From Chitinophagaceae bacterium (GTDB lineage: Bacteria; Bacteroidota; Bacteroidia; Chitinophagales; Chitinophagaceae), in NCBI GenBank assembly GCA_009996555.1, contig JAACZX010000022.1:1-12662 (forward strand): DNA of 12,662 nt, given 5' to 3'. Below are positions 1 to 7,269 of the stretch, piece after piece. Within the stretch, counting starts at the first letter, position 1; each line of letters starts with the position of its first letter. The notes under the pieces were generated by a model that did no database searches, was not told where the DNA came from, and worked only from the letters and a program-made list of their open reading frames with translations. A program made the translations under genes and the position numbers.

Positions 1-711
1 GATTCACTCAACAGGTTTGCAGTATTACGCATCAACAGTTTTGGTCCGGCATTGCAAAAACATTTTCTGAAAAAAACATTCCGTCAGCTGGAAAAAAAGA
101 ACGTCGAGCATTTGGTGATTGATGTGCGAAACAACGGCGGCGGTCTTATCAAAAAATCATTACGTCTCACAAAGTATATCAGCAATAAGCCATTTGTTTT
201 TACTGATTCCATTTATGCTGTACAGCGCCGGTTACACAGCCATACAAAAGTGAGCAAGCGTTTTGTGTACAATCTTGGATTATTCTTTTTGAATAAGAAG
301 CAGCAGGATGGTATGTATCGTTTCAAATTTTTCAATGACAAAGAGTATCATCCGCTGGCAAACAGTTATAAGGGAAAAGTGTACCTGTTAACCGGTGGTT
401 ATTCTTTTTCAGCCACCACGCTTTTTGCTGCAGTGGTAAAAGGGCAGGAGAATGTAACCATTATTGGCGAAGAAACCGGCGGCGGTTATTATGGTAACAA
501 TGGTGTGTTTATACCGGAAATAGTATTGCCCAACAGCAAAATGCGGGTGAGGCTTCCATTATACCGCATTGTAAATAATAAAAACTATCCAAAGGATGGG
601 CGGGGTGTGTTGCCCGATGTGGAAGTGAAGGCCAGTGCCGAAAGCATCCGCCGCAACCGTGATCCTAAAATGGATAAAGCATTTGAGCTGATCATGCAAC
701 GGAAAAAATAA
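1..711 (+). CDS. S41 family peptidase, C-terminal part (5' end outside window)
   Basis: The reading frame is open from base 1, so the gene starts upstream; the visible part is the last 236 residues. It is the catalytic half of a tail-specific (C-terminal processing) protease fold: DVRNNGGG (bases 121-144) is the usual LDLRxNGGG motif, GKVYLLTGGYSFSATTLF holds the probable nucleophile Ser (codon 403-405), and GEETGGGYYGNNG followed by VLPDVEV near the end matches the usual S41 finish. Such enzymes in Bacteroidota are normally secreted or lipid-anchored periplasmic serine proteases; the N-terminal signal and any PDZ-like domain would lie outside the window. The serine motif differs from the SASASE form of classical CtpA, so it belongs to a divergent S41 branch. 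A lipoprotein gene follows 19 bp downstream on the same strand and may be co-transcribed. Substrate unknown. Confidence 0.88.
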   Translation, partial: DSLNRFAVLRINSFGPALQKHFLKKTFRQLEKKNVEHLVIDVRNNGGGLIKKSLRLTKYISNKPFVFTDSIYAVQRRLHSHTKVSKRFVYNLGLFFLNKKQQDGMYRFKFFNDKEYHPLANSYKGKVYLLTGGYSFSATTLFAAVVKGQENVTIIGEETGGGYYGNNGVFIPEIVLPNSKMRVRLPLYRIVNNKNYPKDGRGVLPDVEVKASAESIRRNRDPKMDKAFELIMQRKK

Positions 712-730
712 TGCAGCTGTCAACATAAGT

Positions 731-1033
731 ATGAAGCACATCTTTCTTTCTTTTTTGCTCGTTATACTATTTGCTGCCTGCCAGAAAAGTGCAGACACCG
801 TGTGTACTGATGGCACGATCAGGTGGGGAGGTGAGCCTGCTGTTGATGGTCTTGGCTGGTATTACCAAAGTGAAGACCTGCCGAAATCTGTAAAGCTCAA
901 AAATCTTTCCTCTGCCTGGCAGAAAGACGGGCTGCAAGTGAAAGTCTGCATCATCAGGCTCGATGAAAAATATCAATGCTTCTGTGCCGAACCAATGGAT
1001 GTATATCAGATCAAAAGCATCCGCCAGCGGTAA
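731..1033 (+). CDS. small putative lipoprotein, unknown function
   Basis: Protein of 100 residues with a short charged N-terminus (MKH), a hydrophobic stretch and the lipobox LFAAC, so Cys17 would be lipidated after cleavage by signal peptidase II. The mature part is about 84 residues, with four further Cys (25, 73, 83 and 85; one CFC pair) that could form disulfides in the periplasm or at the cell surface. I recognise no family. It lies 19 bp behind the S41 protease stop on the same strand and may be co-transcribed with it. The frame is supported by the convincing signal peptide; the overlapping antisense frame shows no such features. After the stop come 100 bp with a promoter-like element for the next gene. 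Confidence 0.7.
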   Translation: MKHIFLSFLLVILFAACQKSADTVCTDGTIRWGGEPAVDGLGWYYQSEDLPKSVKLKNLSSAWQKDGLQVKVCIIRLDEKYQCFCAEPMDVYQIKSIRQR

Positions 1034-1056
1034 ACTCACTGTTTAACTTCCTTTTA

Positions 1057-1087
1057 TTTCTTTGTTTTTTGTTTCAGGATAACTTTG
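1057..1087 (+). promoter_or_regulatory. candidate Bacteroidota-type promoter for the two-component operon
   Basis: TAACTTTG at 1080-1087 is an exact match to the Bacteroidota -7 consensus TAnnTTTG. A TTTC at 1057-1060, 19 bp upstream, could serve as a weak -33 element (consensus TTTG). This would give an RNA start near 1094 and a leader of about 40 bases before the response regulator ATG at 1134. Sequence match only. Confidence 0.5.
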
Positions 1088-1133
1088 CCATCTTCGCAAC
1101 ATTCCCTGTTGTGTATAAAAGTGCAAAGCCATC

Positions 1134-1832
1134 ATGAAAAAAATTTTATTGGTTGAAGATGAAATGCATGTGGTATCGTTCATCAAAAAAGGCCTTACAG
1201 AAGATGGCTATGATGTAACGGTAGCGTTTGACGGTAACACCGGTTTGCAATTGTTTCATGATAACAATTTCGACCTGGTGATCCTTGATATTATGCTGCC
1301 CGATAAGAACGGGCTGGAGGTTTGTAAGTCCATACGTACCGTTAATACCAGTATTCCTGTTTTATTTCTTACTGCATTGGGCACTGCTGAAAATATTGTG
1401 CTTGGTCTTGAAACAGGTGCCGACGACTATCTTGTAAAACCATTCAAGTTTATTGAGCTGGTGGCACGCATCCGCACATTGCTGCGCCGAACAGAAACCG
1501 GCAGCGCCACACCAGAGCTGCAGGAAGAACATATCTACCGCTTTGCAGACCTTGAAGTGAATGATTATAGAAAAGAAGTGGTGCGTGATGGCAAACCCAT
1601 ATCACTTACAACAACAGAGTATAAACTGATGTTATACTTCATCAGAAACAGGAACAAAGTGCTTTCACGCACCGATATACTGGAGGAAGTGTGGGGTGTA
1701 AACTTTGATATTGGTACAAACGTGGTGGATGTGTATGTAAACTACCTGCGGAAAAAAATTGATAACCATGCCGATAATAAACTTATTCATACAGTTATAG
1801 GCATGGGCTATGTGCTGAAGGAGAACGGATAA
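1134..1832 (+). CDS. OmpR/PhoB-family DNA-binding response regulator
   Basis: Protein of 232 residues, the usual length for the OmpR class. Residues 1-115 form a receiver domain: acidic pair E8/D9 in LLVEDE, phospho-acceptor D52 in LVILDIMLPDKNG, switch Thr80 in LFLTA, and Lys102 in VKPF. A linker (about 118-132) leads to a winged-helix effector domain (about 133-229) with LTTTEYKLM, NVVDVYVNYLRKKID (recognition helix) and the closing HTVIGMGYVL hairpin. It is expected to be phosphorylated by the kinase encoded 31 bp downstream and to bind tandem direct-repeat sites as a dimer. Four matching 11-bp repeats lie behind the kinase gene, so the operon from 3432 is a plausible target (inference). 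The signal is not evident; CusR- and ArlR-like regulators share this architecture, so I give no symbol. Confidence 0.95.
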   Translation: MKKILLVEDEMHVVSFIKKGLTEDGYDVTVAFDGNTGLQLFHDNNFDLVILDIMLPDKNGLEVCKSIRTVNTSIPVLFLTALGTAENIVLGLETGADDYLVKPFKFIELVARIRTLLRRTETGSATPELQEEHIYRFADLEVNDYRKEVVRDGKPISLTTTEYKLMLYFIRNRNKVLSRTDILEEVWGVNFDIGTNVVDVYVNYLRKKIDNHADNKLIHTVIGMGYVLKENG

Positions 1833-1863
1833 CCACTTTACTCACTTTAATTCTTTTGTATAA

Positions 1864-3237
1864 ATGAAGTTGCAGATCAAAACCATGCTCATCCTGCTCA
1901 CAGCCTTTCTCACCATTATTGTGCTGTTCAGCGGGTTTGTGTATTTATCTGTATCTAATTATTCATACGAAGATTTTTACAAGCTGCTGGAGATACGTGC
2001 TGTTACTGCCGCAAAAGCAGAGCTTGACCAGGAAGGCGGTTCGGAAGAAATGATTGCATTGCGTAACCAGTTTTTTGAAAAACTGCCGCAGGAGAAAGAC
2101 CGTTACTACCGCATTACACCCGGCGAATCGTTTACCGATGAAGCAAAAGCATTAGATGTGCCTGTTTCATTTTTTAATGCCGTGTTGAAAGGCGGCTCGG
2201 GCGAGTACAGCAAGAACAGCATGTTCTACAAAGGCATCCGTTATAAAAGTAAGCTGGGTGAATATGTGGTAGTAGCATCTGCACAAAACTATTTTGAGCT
2301 GCATCACTCTGCTTACCTGCGCCGAACACTTATACTGGCCATTGGAGCAGCCTTTCTTTTTTCAGCATTGATTGCTCTTTATTTTTCACGCTATGTATTC
2401 AGGCCGCTGCGAAAGATAACCGACAGGGTAAAAGAGATCAGTTCAGAAAACCTGCACCTTCGGCTGGAAAATAATATGAACAATGATGAACTGAGTGATC
2501 TTACCCGAACGTTCAACAACATGCTGGACCGTATTGAAACATCATTTGAAACGCAGAATAACTTTATCAGCAATGCATCGCATGAGCTGCGTACACCCTT
2601 AACGGCTATTATTGGAGAAGCAGATGTAACCTTATCAAAGATCCGTACAACCGACGAGTATATTGAAACCATTAAGGTAATTCTTGACGAAGCAGAAACA
2701 CTTGACCGTAAAACAAAAGCGCTGCTGTTTCTTGCACAAACCGGTTTTAATGGAAAGAACCAGAAGTTTGATAAACTCCGTATTGATCAGTTGTTATGGG
2801 ATGTAAAAGAAACCATTGAAAAGATAAACACCAACAGCCGCATACATATTGATACCAGCCTGCTGCCGGAAAATCCGCTGAAGCTGAAAATAAAGGGTAA
2901 TGAACAGCTGCTGCATCTTGCATTGAGCAACATCATCAGTAATGCATGCAAGTACAGTAATAACCGGCAGGTGAATGTATCCATCGGCGCATCGGATCAA
3001 AACGTGTTCATTATTGTAAAAGATCATGGTATCGGCATTCCTGAAAAAGAACTCAAATACATTTACGATCCTTTCTTCCGTGCATCCAACACATTAAAGT
3101 ACGAGGGCTATGGTATTGGTCTTCCGCTCACCCGCAACATCATCAGGCTGCATAATGGTGAGATCATTGTTACATCAATGGTTGGTGAAGGCACTACTGT
3201 ACAGATCAACCTCCCCATCGGCCAATTTGAGTTATAA
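1864..3237 (+). CDS. HAMP-domain sensor histidine kinase, partner of the upstream regulator
   Basis: Protein of 457 residues in the inner membrane. Visible order: transmembrane segment 1 (about 8-30), a periplasmic sensor region of about 120 residues with no recognised fold, transmembrane segment 2 (about 154-174), HAMP (about 176-228), the HisKA dimerisation helix with phospho-accepting His240 in SNASHELRTPL, and a HATPase domain with N box NIISNACKYS (356-365), G1 DHGIGIP (387-393), F box DPFFR (402-406) and G2 GYGIGLPLT (415-423). All catalytic motifs are intact, so it should autophosphorylate and pass phosphate to D52 of the regulator encoded just upstream. The two genes are 31 bp apart and probably co-transcribed. 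The architecture resembles CusS/BaeS-type kinases, but the stimulus cannot be read from the sequence. Confidence 0.95.
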   Translation: MKLQIKTMLILLTAFLTIIVLFSGFVYLSVSNYSYEDFYKLLEIRAVTAAKAELDQEGGSEEMIALRNQFFEKLPQEKDRYYRITPGESFTDEAKALDVPVSFFNAVLKGGSGEYSKNSMFYKGIRYKSKLGEYVVVASAQNYFELHHSAYLRRTLILAIGAAFLFSALIALYFSRYVFRPLRKITDRVKEISSENLHLRLENNMNNDELSDLTRTFNNMLDRIETSFETQNNFISNASHELRTPLTAIIGEADVTLSKIRTTDEYIETIKVILDEAETLDRKTKALLFLAQTGFNGKNQKFDKLRIDQLLWDVKETIEKINTNSRIHIDTSLLPENPLKLKIKGNEQLLHLALSNIISNACKYSNNRQVNVSIGASDQNVFIIVKDHGIGIPEKELKYIYDPFFRASNTLKYEGYGIGLPLTRNIIRLHNGEIIVTSMVGEGTTVQINLPIGQFEL

Positions 3238-3313
3238 CATTTCTTAAACAACTGTGTAAGCATCTGTGCTGTTGCTGGAGTTTTTATTTAACAGAAGTAA
3301 GAACAGCTGTTTG

Positions 3314-3366
3314 TTTCTAATCGCATTCTAATCCCGGGCTGTAAATTCTAACTGCATTCTAATTGC
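3314..3366 (+). promoter_or_regulatory. four 11-bp direct repeats: putative response-regulator operator
   Basis: Four 11-mers of the form wTTCTAAyyGC lie as two tandem pairs: TTTCTAATCGC (3314-3324) with ATTCTAATCCC (3325-3335), then after a 9-bp spacer ATTCTAACTGC (3345-3355) with ATTCTAATTGC (3356-3366). The pair-to-pair distance is 31 bp, about three helical turns. A looser copy, ATTCTTAATCGC, follows at 3405-3416. TTCTAA was not noticed elsewhere in the window. Tandem 11-bp direct repeats are the usual binding geometry of OmpR/PhoB-class regulators. The block lies behind the kinase gene and 65 bp before the ATG at 3432, so control of the following operon by the neighbouring two-component system is the simplest inference. 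Confidence 0.5.
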
Positions 3367-3431
3367 AGCTTAAAACTGTTTTAATGCGTGTGCAGCAGTT
3401 TTGCATTCTTAATCGCAAAACAAAAAATGCT

Positions 3432-3932
3432 ATGGAAAAAACAGTATTGGTACCAACCGATTTCAGCATCGCTTCGCTCAGCATTGTAAGAACATATTTG
3501 AATGCACAGCCAGCGGGCACAAAGCTGAATATTATTCTGCTGCATGGTCTTCATCAAACAGATTCGATCACCAGTTTGCTTTTCTTTTCCAAATCAAAGA
3601 TGATACAGGAGCTGGTGAGTAAAGAATTTGATGAAGCATGTCATGTACTCAGGAACAAATTTGCATCGCAGATCAACAGCATGCGTAAAGATGTGTTCAC
3701 CGGATTTACGCAGGCTGCCTTTAACCAGTATGCAGAAGCAAAGAAAATTGATGAAGTATGCCTCCCCGTTCTTTATAATCCAAAATTTAAAAACCGCAAC
3801 AGCTTCGATCTTCTTCCATACATCAAAGCAAGCAATCTTGCTATTGAAACCATCGGTTCAGAAGTGGATGTGCCGATGCCTGAAAAAGGAAAAGTGGCTG
3901 AATTGTTTTTCAGTCGTGTATCTGTCAGCTGA
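3432..3932 (+). CDS. UspA-like universal stress domain protein
   Basis: I place the start at ATG 3432, giving 166 residues; it opens with MEKTVLVPTDFS, the usual first beta strand of a Usp fold. An upstream TTG at 3363 in the same frame would overlap the direct-repeat block and add 23 residues not typical of the family. The N-terminal half (IASLSIVRTYL, then KLNIILLHG) fits beta1-alpha1-beta2 of a UspA domain. The C-terminal ATP-binding glycine motif of classical UspA is not visible, so it is probably a divergent, single-domain, non-nucleotide-binding member of the cytoplasm. It is the first gene of a likely three-gene operon (gap of 18 bp to the next) and lies directly behind the putative operator and the two-component genes, which suggests a stress response role. 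Family assignment is moderate. Confidence 0.65.
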   Translation: MEKTVLVPTDFSIASLSIVRTYLNAQPAGTKLNIILLHGLHQTDSITSLLFFSKSKMIQELVSKEFDEACHVLRNKFASQINSMRKDVFTGFTQAAFNQYAEAKKIDEVCLPVLYNPKFKNRNSFDLLPYIKASNLAIETIGSEVDVPMPEKGKVAELFFSRVSVS

Positions 3933-3950
3933 TAAAAAACAAATACAATT

Positions 3951-4424
3951 ATGAAACTATGGATTGCCTATATCAGCATTTTTATACTTGGCATCGGCGG
4001 CTTTGCTTTTGCCTTTAAACATGTAACCAGCCCCGAGAAAACCATTTTGGGTGAGTGGAAAGAGATCGACTGGAAATACGAAACATCCGTTGCTTTTGCT
4101 GCTGATATTGCAGCAGCAAGCAAAGCAAAAACCGAGCAACCTGAGTTTTCATTTCACAAAGCAGAGGACTGGAGTTTTTTGCCTGATGGCCGTTTGCGTT
4201 TGGTGATTGCAGGGAAAGAGGAAACATTAACATGGCGTATAAAAGGGCGTGGGCATGTGTTGCAGATCAGGTATGGTGCAGACAGGATCGAGAATTACCA
4301 GCTAACCGTTTTAGATAACAACAGAATGGTGTTGAACGCAGAATCGGATGTGCAGGCACGTGGCATTGCACAGTTAATTTTTGAACGGAAAAAAACAGAA
4401 ACGTATGCTCAGGAAATACAGTAA
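3951..4424 (+). CDS. membrane-anchored small protein, possibly lipocalin-like
   Basis: Protein of 157 residues with an N-terminal hydrophobic segment (about 4-22) that could be a membrane anchor or an uncleaved signal, followed by a soluble region. The pattern TILGEWKEIDW, then WSFLPDGRLRL, TLTWRIKGRGHVLQIRY, YQLTVLDNNRMVL and a closing strand resembles the small beta-barrel layout of lipocalin-like proteins common in Bacteroidota; this is recognition of a pattern, not an established assignment. Residues 46-60 are Ala-rich. It sits 18 bp behind the Usp-like gene, and its last 20 bp overlap the start of the DUF1275 gene, so the three genes are probably one transcript with coupled translation. 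No function can be assigned. Confidence 0.7.
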   Translation: MKLWIAYISIFILGIGGFAFAFKHVTSPEKTILGEWKEIDWKYETSVAFAADIAAASKAKTEQPEFSFHKAEDWSFLPDGRLRLVIAGKEETLTWRIKGRGHVLQIRYGADRIENYQLTVLDNNRMVLNAESDVQARGIAQLIFERKKTETYAQEIQ

Positions 4425-5223
4425 CAGCAGAACACTGGGTGATAATGTGCGGCTGGGTGTGCTTACTGCATTCTCAGCCGGCATGGTAAATATTGGTTCA
4501 CTGCTATTGTTCTTTTCATTTACATCAAACGTAACAGGGCACTATGCTATACTTGCTGCAGAGCTGGTGAAAGGAAACTTATACCAGGCGGCTGTGGTAC
4601 TGGGCTGGATCTTCCTGTTCTTCTTTGGTGGGTTTGTGTCAAACATGTTTGTGATCCACCTCAATAAAAAGAATACCTATATCGCCCATGCCATACCTAT
4701 TGTGCTGGAGATACTTTGTTTAGTGGCCGTTGGTACCTATGGACAGTTTTTCTATAAAGAAACACTTGTTGAAACAGAAGTGCTGCTGGCCCTGATGCTG
4801 TTTGCAATGGGCTTGCAGAACGGATTAACAGCAAGCATTTCAAACTTTGCTGTAAAAACAACACACCTTACCGGTGTAACAACAGACCTTGGTATTTTAT
4901 TTTCCATGTTTACGCATAAGGAATACCGGAAGAACAAGGAAATGAAAGCGAAGGCCATCCTGTTGTTATCCATTGTTTCTTCTTATGCAGCAGGTGCCGT
5001 GGTGGCCGGTGTAACGTATATGCACATGGGTTTCTCCCTGTTTTTTGTCGTGAGTGCTTTCCTGGTGGTGGTGATCTTTTATGACTTCTATAAATTAAAG
5101 CTGTTCCGCTTTTTAACCAACAAGCGTACGAAACAGGCGGAAGTAAAACAGAACAAGAGCACACCAACAGCGTTTCCAAACGTTCAGTTGAAAAAGGAAA
5201 AGGAGGAAGTACCGGTTTACTGA
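4405..5223 (+). CDS. DUF1275/YoaK family membrane protein
   Basis: From ATG 4405 the protein has 272 residues. A TTG further upstream (4381) would add only a basic octapeptide inside the previous gene and is less likely. About six hydrophobic membrane segments are visible (about 17-38, 61-85, 93-113, 125-145, 183-203 and 208-227), followed by a Lys-rich cytoplasmic tail of about 40 residues. Family motifs of DUF1275 are present: SNVTGHYA (41-48, usually TNMTGN), GLQNGLTA (136-143, usually GLQNA) and THLTGVTTDLG (153-163). The biochemical role of this family is unknown; a transport function is often supposed. The start overlaps the preceding gene by 20 bp, which implies translational coupling. 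An intrinsic terminator begins 40 bp after the stop, making this the last gene of the operon. Confidence 0.85.
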   Translation: MLRKYSNSRTLGDNVRLGVLTAFSAGMVNIGSLLLFFSFTSNVTGHYAILAAELVKGNLYQAAVVLGWIFLFFFGGFVSNMFVIHLNKKNTYIAHAIPIVLEILCLVAVGTYGQFFYKETLVETEVLLALMLFAMGLQNGLTASISNFAVKTTHLTGVTTDLGILFSMFTHKEYRKNKEMKAKAILLLSIVSSYAAGAVVAGVTYMHMGFSLFFVVSAFLVVVIFYDFYKLKLFRFLTNKRTKQAEVKQNKSTPTAFPNVQLKKEKEEVPVY

Positions 5224-5262
5224 ACGTTCAATTTTGTTTATGTTGATTGATGGTTATACAAC

Positions 5263-5294
5263 ACGATGCGGCTTTTGCTGCGTCGTCTTTTTTT
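5263..5294 (+). terminator. rho-independent terminator of the plus-strand operon
   Basis: A 10-bp stem (5263-5272 with 5277-5286, including two G-T pairs) closes a TTTT loop and is followed by C and seven T (5288-5294). It terminates transcription arriving from the DUF1275 gene. The T tract runs into the stop codon of the convergent nagA (5293-5295). On the minus strand the stem is not followed by T, so it should act in one direction only. Confidence 0.85.
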
Positions 5295-6414
5295 ATACCT
5301 GTACCAGTTTGCCATTGCGGTACAGCTGAAGTACTTGCTGTTGTGGTGAAAGGATCAGCATGTCTGCATAATAACCCTGAGCCAGTTTACCCAGCAAATG
5401 ATCACGGCCAATTACTCTTGCCGGGTAAAGTGATGCCATACGCAAGGCTTCATCAAACGAAATGCCCGCATGCTGCACACAATTGTTTACAGCACTCATC
5501 ATGGTTAATGCAGAACCTGAAAGTGTTCCATCCGGTAATACATAACGACCTTCTTTCAGCAAATGCCGGTAAGCACCTTCTGTGGTTTCTGTTACTGCAT
5601 CAGTAATTAAGAATAAGCGTTCCTGCATTATTTTTTTGCTGATGCGTACTGCTTCCCAGGAAGTATGAAACCCATCGCACACAATACTGCTATGCACAGT
5701 TGCATGATCGTAAACGGCGCCTACCATGCCCGGCTCCCTTCCCTGCAAAGGCGACATGGCATTGAATAAATGTGTAGCGGCAGTAATACCGCCGGTAAAA
5801 CCATCTGTTGCCTGTTTGTAAGTTGCATTGCTGTGCCCTGCAGATACAACAATGTTGTTATCAACCAGCAGTTGTATTACCTCCTCACTGCATTGCTCGG
5901 GAGCAAGCGTCATCATCTTTACTGTTCCTTCAGCTTTATTGAGTAATAACTTTACTTCATCAACTGTTGGTTGTTTCATGTGCTCCGGTAAATGTGCTCC
6001 ACGTTTTACAGGATTGATATAAGGCCCTTCCAAATGAACACCCATTAAACCACTGCCCGGGTTTTCTTTGAGAAATGTTTTTACCACATCAATTCCCTGA
6101 AGAAAAACAGCAATGCTGTTTGTGGCCATCGTGATAAGGAAACGGCTGCAGCCACCACTTACACAATAATCATCGGTTGCCTGTAGAGCAGCAGTACTTA
6201 ACTCCTGCGAAAATAATTTTCCATTACCACCATACAGTTGCAGATCAATAAAAGCAGGAGCAATGGTATTGCCTGCAAGATCGTGGCGCTTAGCGCCGGC
6301 AGGTATGCTTGCTTCATCCGTTACAGCAATGATCTTATCACCGTTTATGAGTAATGCTTTGCCATTAAGAGATTCATTGCCGGTAAAAATGGTACCGTTG
6401 TAAAAAGCGATCAT
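5293..6414 (-). CDS. nagA: N-acetylglucosamine-6-phosphate deacetylase
   Basis: Protein of 373 residues, typical for NagA, a cytoplasmic amidohydrolase-superfamily enzyme that removes acetate from GlcNAc-6-phosphate in amino-sugar and cell-wall recycling. Visible elements: the opening IFTG...LLINGDKI strand region; FIDLQLYGG (55-63), where the first metal-ligand His pair of other amidohydrolases is replaced by Q59/Y61, as E. coli NagA also lacks it; HLEGPYI with metal ligand E129; AGHSNA with H194; THLFNAMSPLQGREPG with H215; VCDGFH with H250; catalytic Asp272 in LITDAV; and SGSALTM (299-305). All key residues are present, so the enzyme should be active. It starts 9 bp after the omega-amidase gene stop and is probably translated from the same transcript. 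No nagB, permease or regulator is within the window. Confidence 0.95.
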   Translation of the reverse strand: MIAFYNGTIFTGNESLNGKALLINGDKIIAVTDEASIPAGAKRHDLAGNTIAPAFIDLQLYGGNGKLFSQELSTAALQATDDYCVSGGCSRFLITMATNSIAVFLQGIDVVKTFLKENPGSGLMGVHLEGPYINPVKRGAHLPEHMKQPTVDEVKLLLNKAEGTVKMMTLAPEQCSEEVIQLLVDNNIVVSAGHSNATYKQATDGFTGGITAATHLFNAMSPLQGREPGMVGAVYDHATVHSSIVCDGFHTSWEAVRISKKIMQERLFLITDAVTETTEGAYRHLLKEGRYVLPDGTLSGSALTMMSAVNNCVQHAGISFDEALRMASLYPARVIGRDHLLGKLAQGYYADMLILSPQQQVLQLYRNGKLVQV

Positions 6415-6423
6415 GTGTATTGT

Positions 6424-7260
6424 TTAAGGCAGAATGCTGAAATCATCTGCATCTTTTAAGAAAGGAAGTTTATGACGGATCTCTTCCAGTTTTTCTTTGG
6501 AGAGGGTGATGGTGAATACATCTTCTTCGTGTTCTTTTTCATACAGCACTTCACCCATGGCATCAATGACCATACTGTTGCCACTATGGTAAATGTTGTT
6601 GCCATCGTTTCCTGTTCTGTTTACGCCAATCACATAACATTGGTTTTCGATGGCTCTGGCTGTGAGTAATGTTTTCCATGCATGTACTCTGCGTTCGGGC
6701 CAGTTAGCCACATAGATGAGTACATCATATTCCGGAACGAACTCCTCCCCTGAAGGGGGAAGCTGGGAGGGGGTTTGCCTTGCCCACACCGGAAACCGCA
6801 GATCATAACAAACCTGCAGGTTAATTTTAAATCCGTTGACTGATGCGATCAAACGTTTTGTACCAGCTGAGTAATGTTTGTCTTCATCTGCGTAAGCAAA
6901 CAAATGTCGTTTATCGTACACGCCGTATTGCCCGTTGGGCAGCATCCAGATAAGGCGGTTGAAATAGTGGGTTTCTCCAGCCTGGCCGCCCGGAGCGGCC
7001 TGGCTTGCCATCAAACTACCGGTCATGATCACCCGTTTTTCGGCAGCAATGCGTTTCATCCATTGTACAGTATCGCCCTGCATATCTTCTGCCAGTTGTT
7101 CGGGCTTCATACTAAAACCTGTGTTGAACATTTCAGGCAGTACAATGATCTGCGTGGGATGCTGTATGGAGTTGATCTTTTCTTCCAGCATCTGCAGGTT
7201 GGCTGCCTTATCTTCCCAATAAAGATTTGTTTGAATGAGTGTGAAACTAAGATGACTCAT
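6424..7260 (-). CDS. yafV: omega-amidase of the YafV/Nit2 type (nitrilase superfamily), with two in-frame insertions
   Basis: Protein of 278 residues of the C-N hydrolase fold. The catalytic triad is visible: E43 in VLPEMFNTGF, K117 in YDKRHLF and nucleophile C151 in LQVCYDLRFP. YVANWPERR and VIGVNRTGNDG are typical of the YafV/Nit2 branch, which hydrolyses alpha-ketoglutaramate or alpha-ketosuccinamate and links to methionine salvage transamination. The protein is about 22 residues longer than E. coli YafV (256, from memory). The excess corresponds to two segments that look inserted: QAAPGGQAG (about 87-95) and a Pro-rich stretch (about 163-174), each encoded by a GC-rich palindrome. Both fall in probable surface loops and leave the triad intact, so activity is plausible. 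It lies 9 bp behind the lpxR-like stop and 9 bp ahead of nagA. The orthology level (YafV) is fairly sure, the substrate inferred. Confidence 0.88.
   Translation of the reverse strand: MSHLSFTLIQTNLYWEDKAANLQMLEEKINSIQHPTQIIVLPEMFNTGFSMKPEQLAEDMQGDTVQWMKRIAAEKRVIMTGSLMASQAAPGGQAGETHYFNRLIWMLPNGQYGVYDKRHLFAYADEDKHYSAGTKRLIASVNGFKINLQVCYDLRFPVWARQTPSQLPPSGEEFVPEYDVLIYVANWPERRVHAWKTLLTARAIENQCYVIGVNRTGNDGNNIYHSGNSMVIDAMGEVLYEKEHEEDVFTITLSKEKLEEIRHKLPFLKDADDFSILP
6740..6775. repeat. 36-bp GC-rich palindromic element inside the omega-amidase gene
   Basis: The ends form imperfect 11-bp inverted repeats: AACTCCTCCCC at 6740-6750 and GGGAGGGGGTT at 6765-6775. An inner hairpin, CCCC-TGAA-GGGG, spans 6747-6758. 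The segment is exactly 12 codons long, keeps the frame, and encodes a Pro-rich stretch between PVWAR and the conserved YDVLIYVANWPE where relatives have only a short loop. This suggests a short interspersed repeat (REP- or MITE-like) that settled in a coding sequence. Only one copy lies in the window. Confidence 0.55.
6979..7005. repeat. 27-bp GC-rich hairpin inside the omega-amidase gene
   Basis: The arms AGCCTGGCCGC (6979-6989) and GCGGCCTGGCT (6995-7005) pair over 11 positions with one T-T mismatch around a 5-base loop, CCGGA. The run is far richer in G+C than the surrounding gene. It encodes most of QAAPGGQAG, which lies between the conserved TGSL strand and HYFNRLIW, where family members usually have a short turn. 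A length of 27 bp (9 codons) preserves the frame. Probably a second, unrelated palindromic insertion. Confidence 0.5.
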
Positions 7261-7269
7261 GCAACGAAG

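Noticed and set aside
3302..3311. AACAGCTGTT palindrome behind the kinase gene as a terminator
   Set aside because: It has no loop or T tract and cannot form a useful hairpin; it could be chance.
3363..3431. Longer form of the Usp-like protein from TTG 3363
   Set aside because: The extension overlaps the direct-repeat block and adds residues ahead of the typical first beta strand; ATG 3432 fits the family start.
5221..5230. Perfect palindrome TGAACGTTCA at the stop of the DUF1275 gene
   Set aside because: Only 10 bp, no partner site or gene start nearby; likely chance.
5247..5606. 119-codon plus-strand frame
   Set aside because: It lies over the terminator and antisense to the 3' part of nagA; the peptide shows no domain and nagA is well supported.
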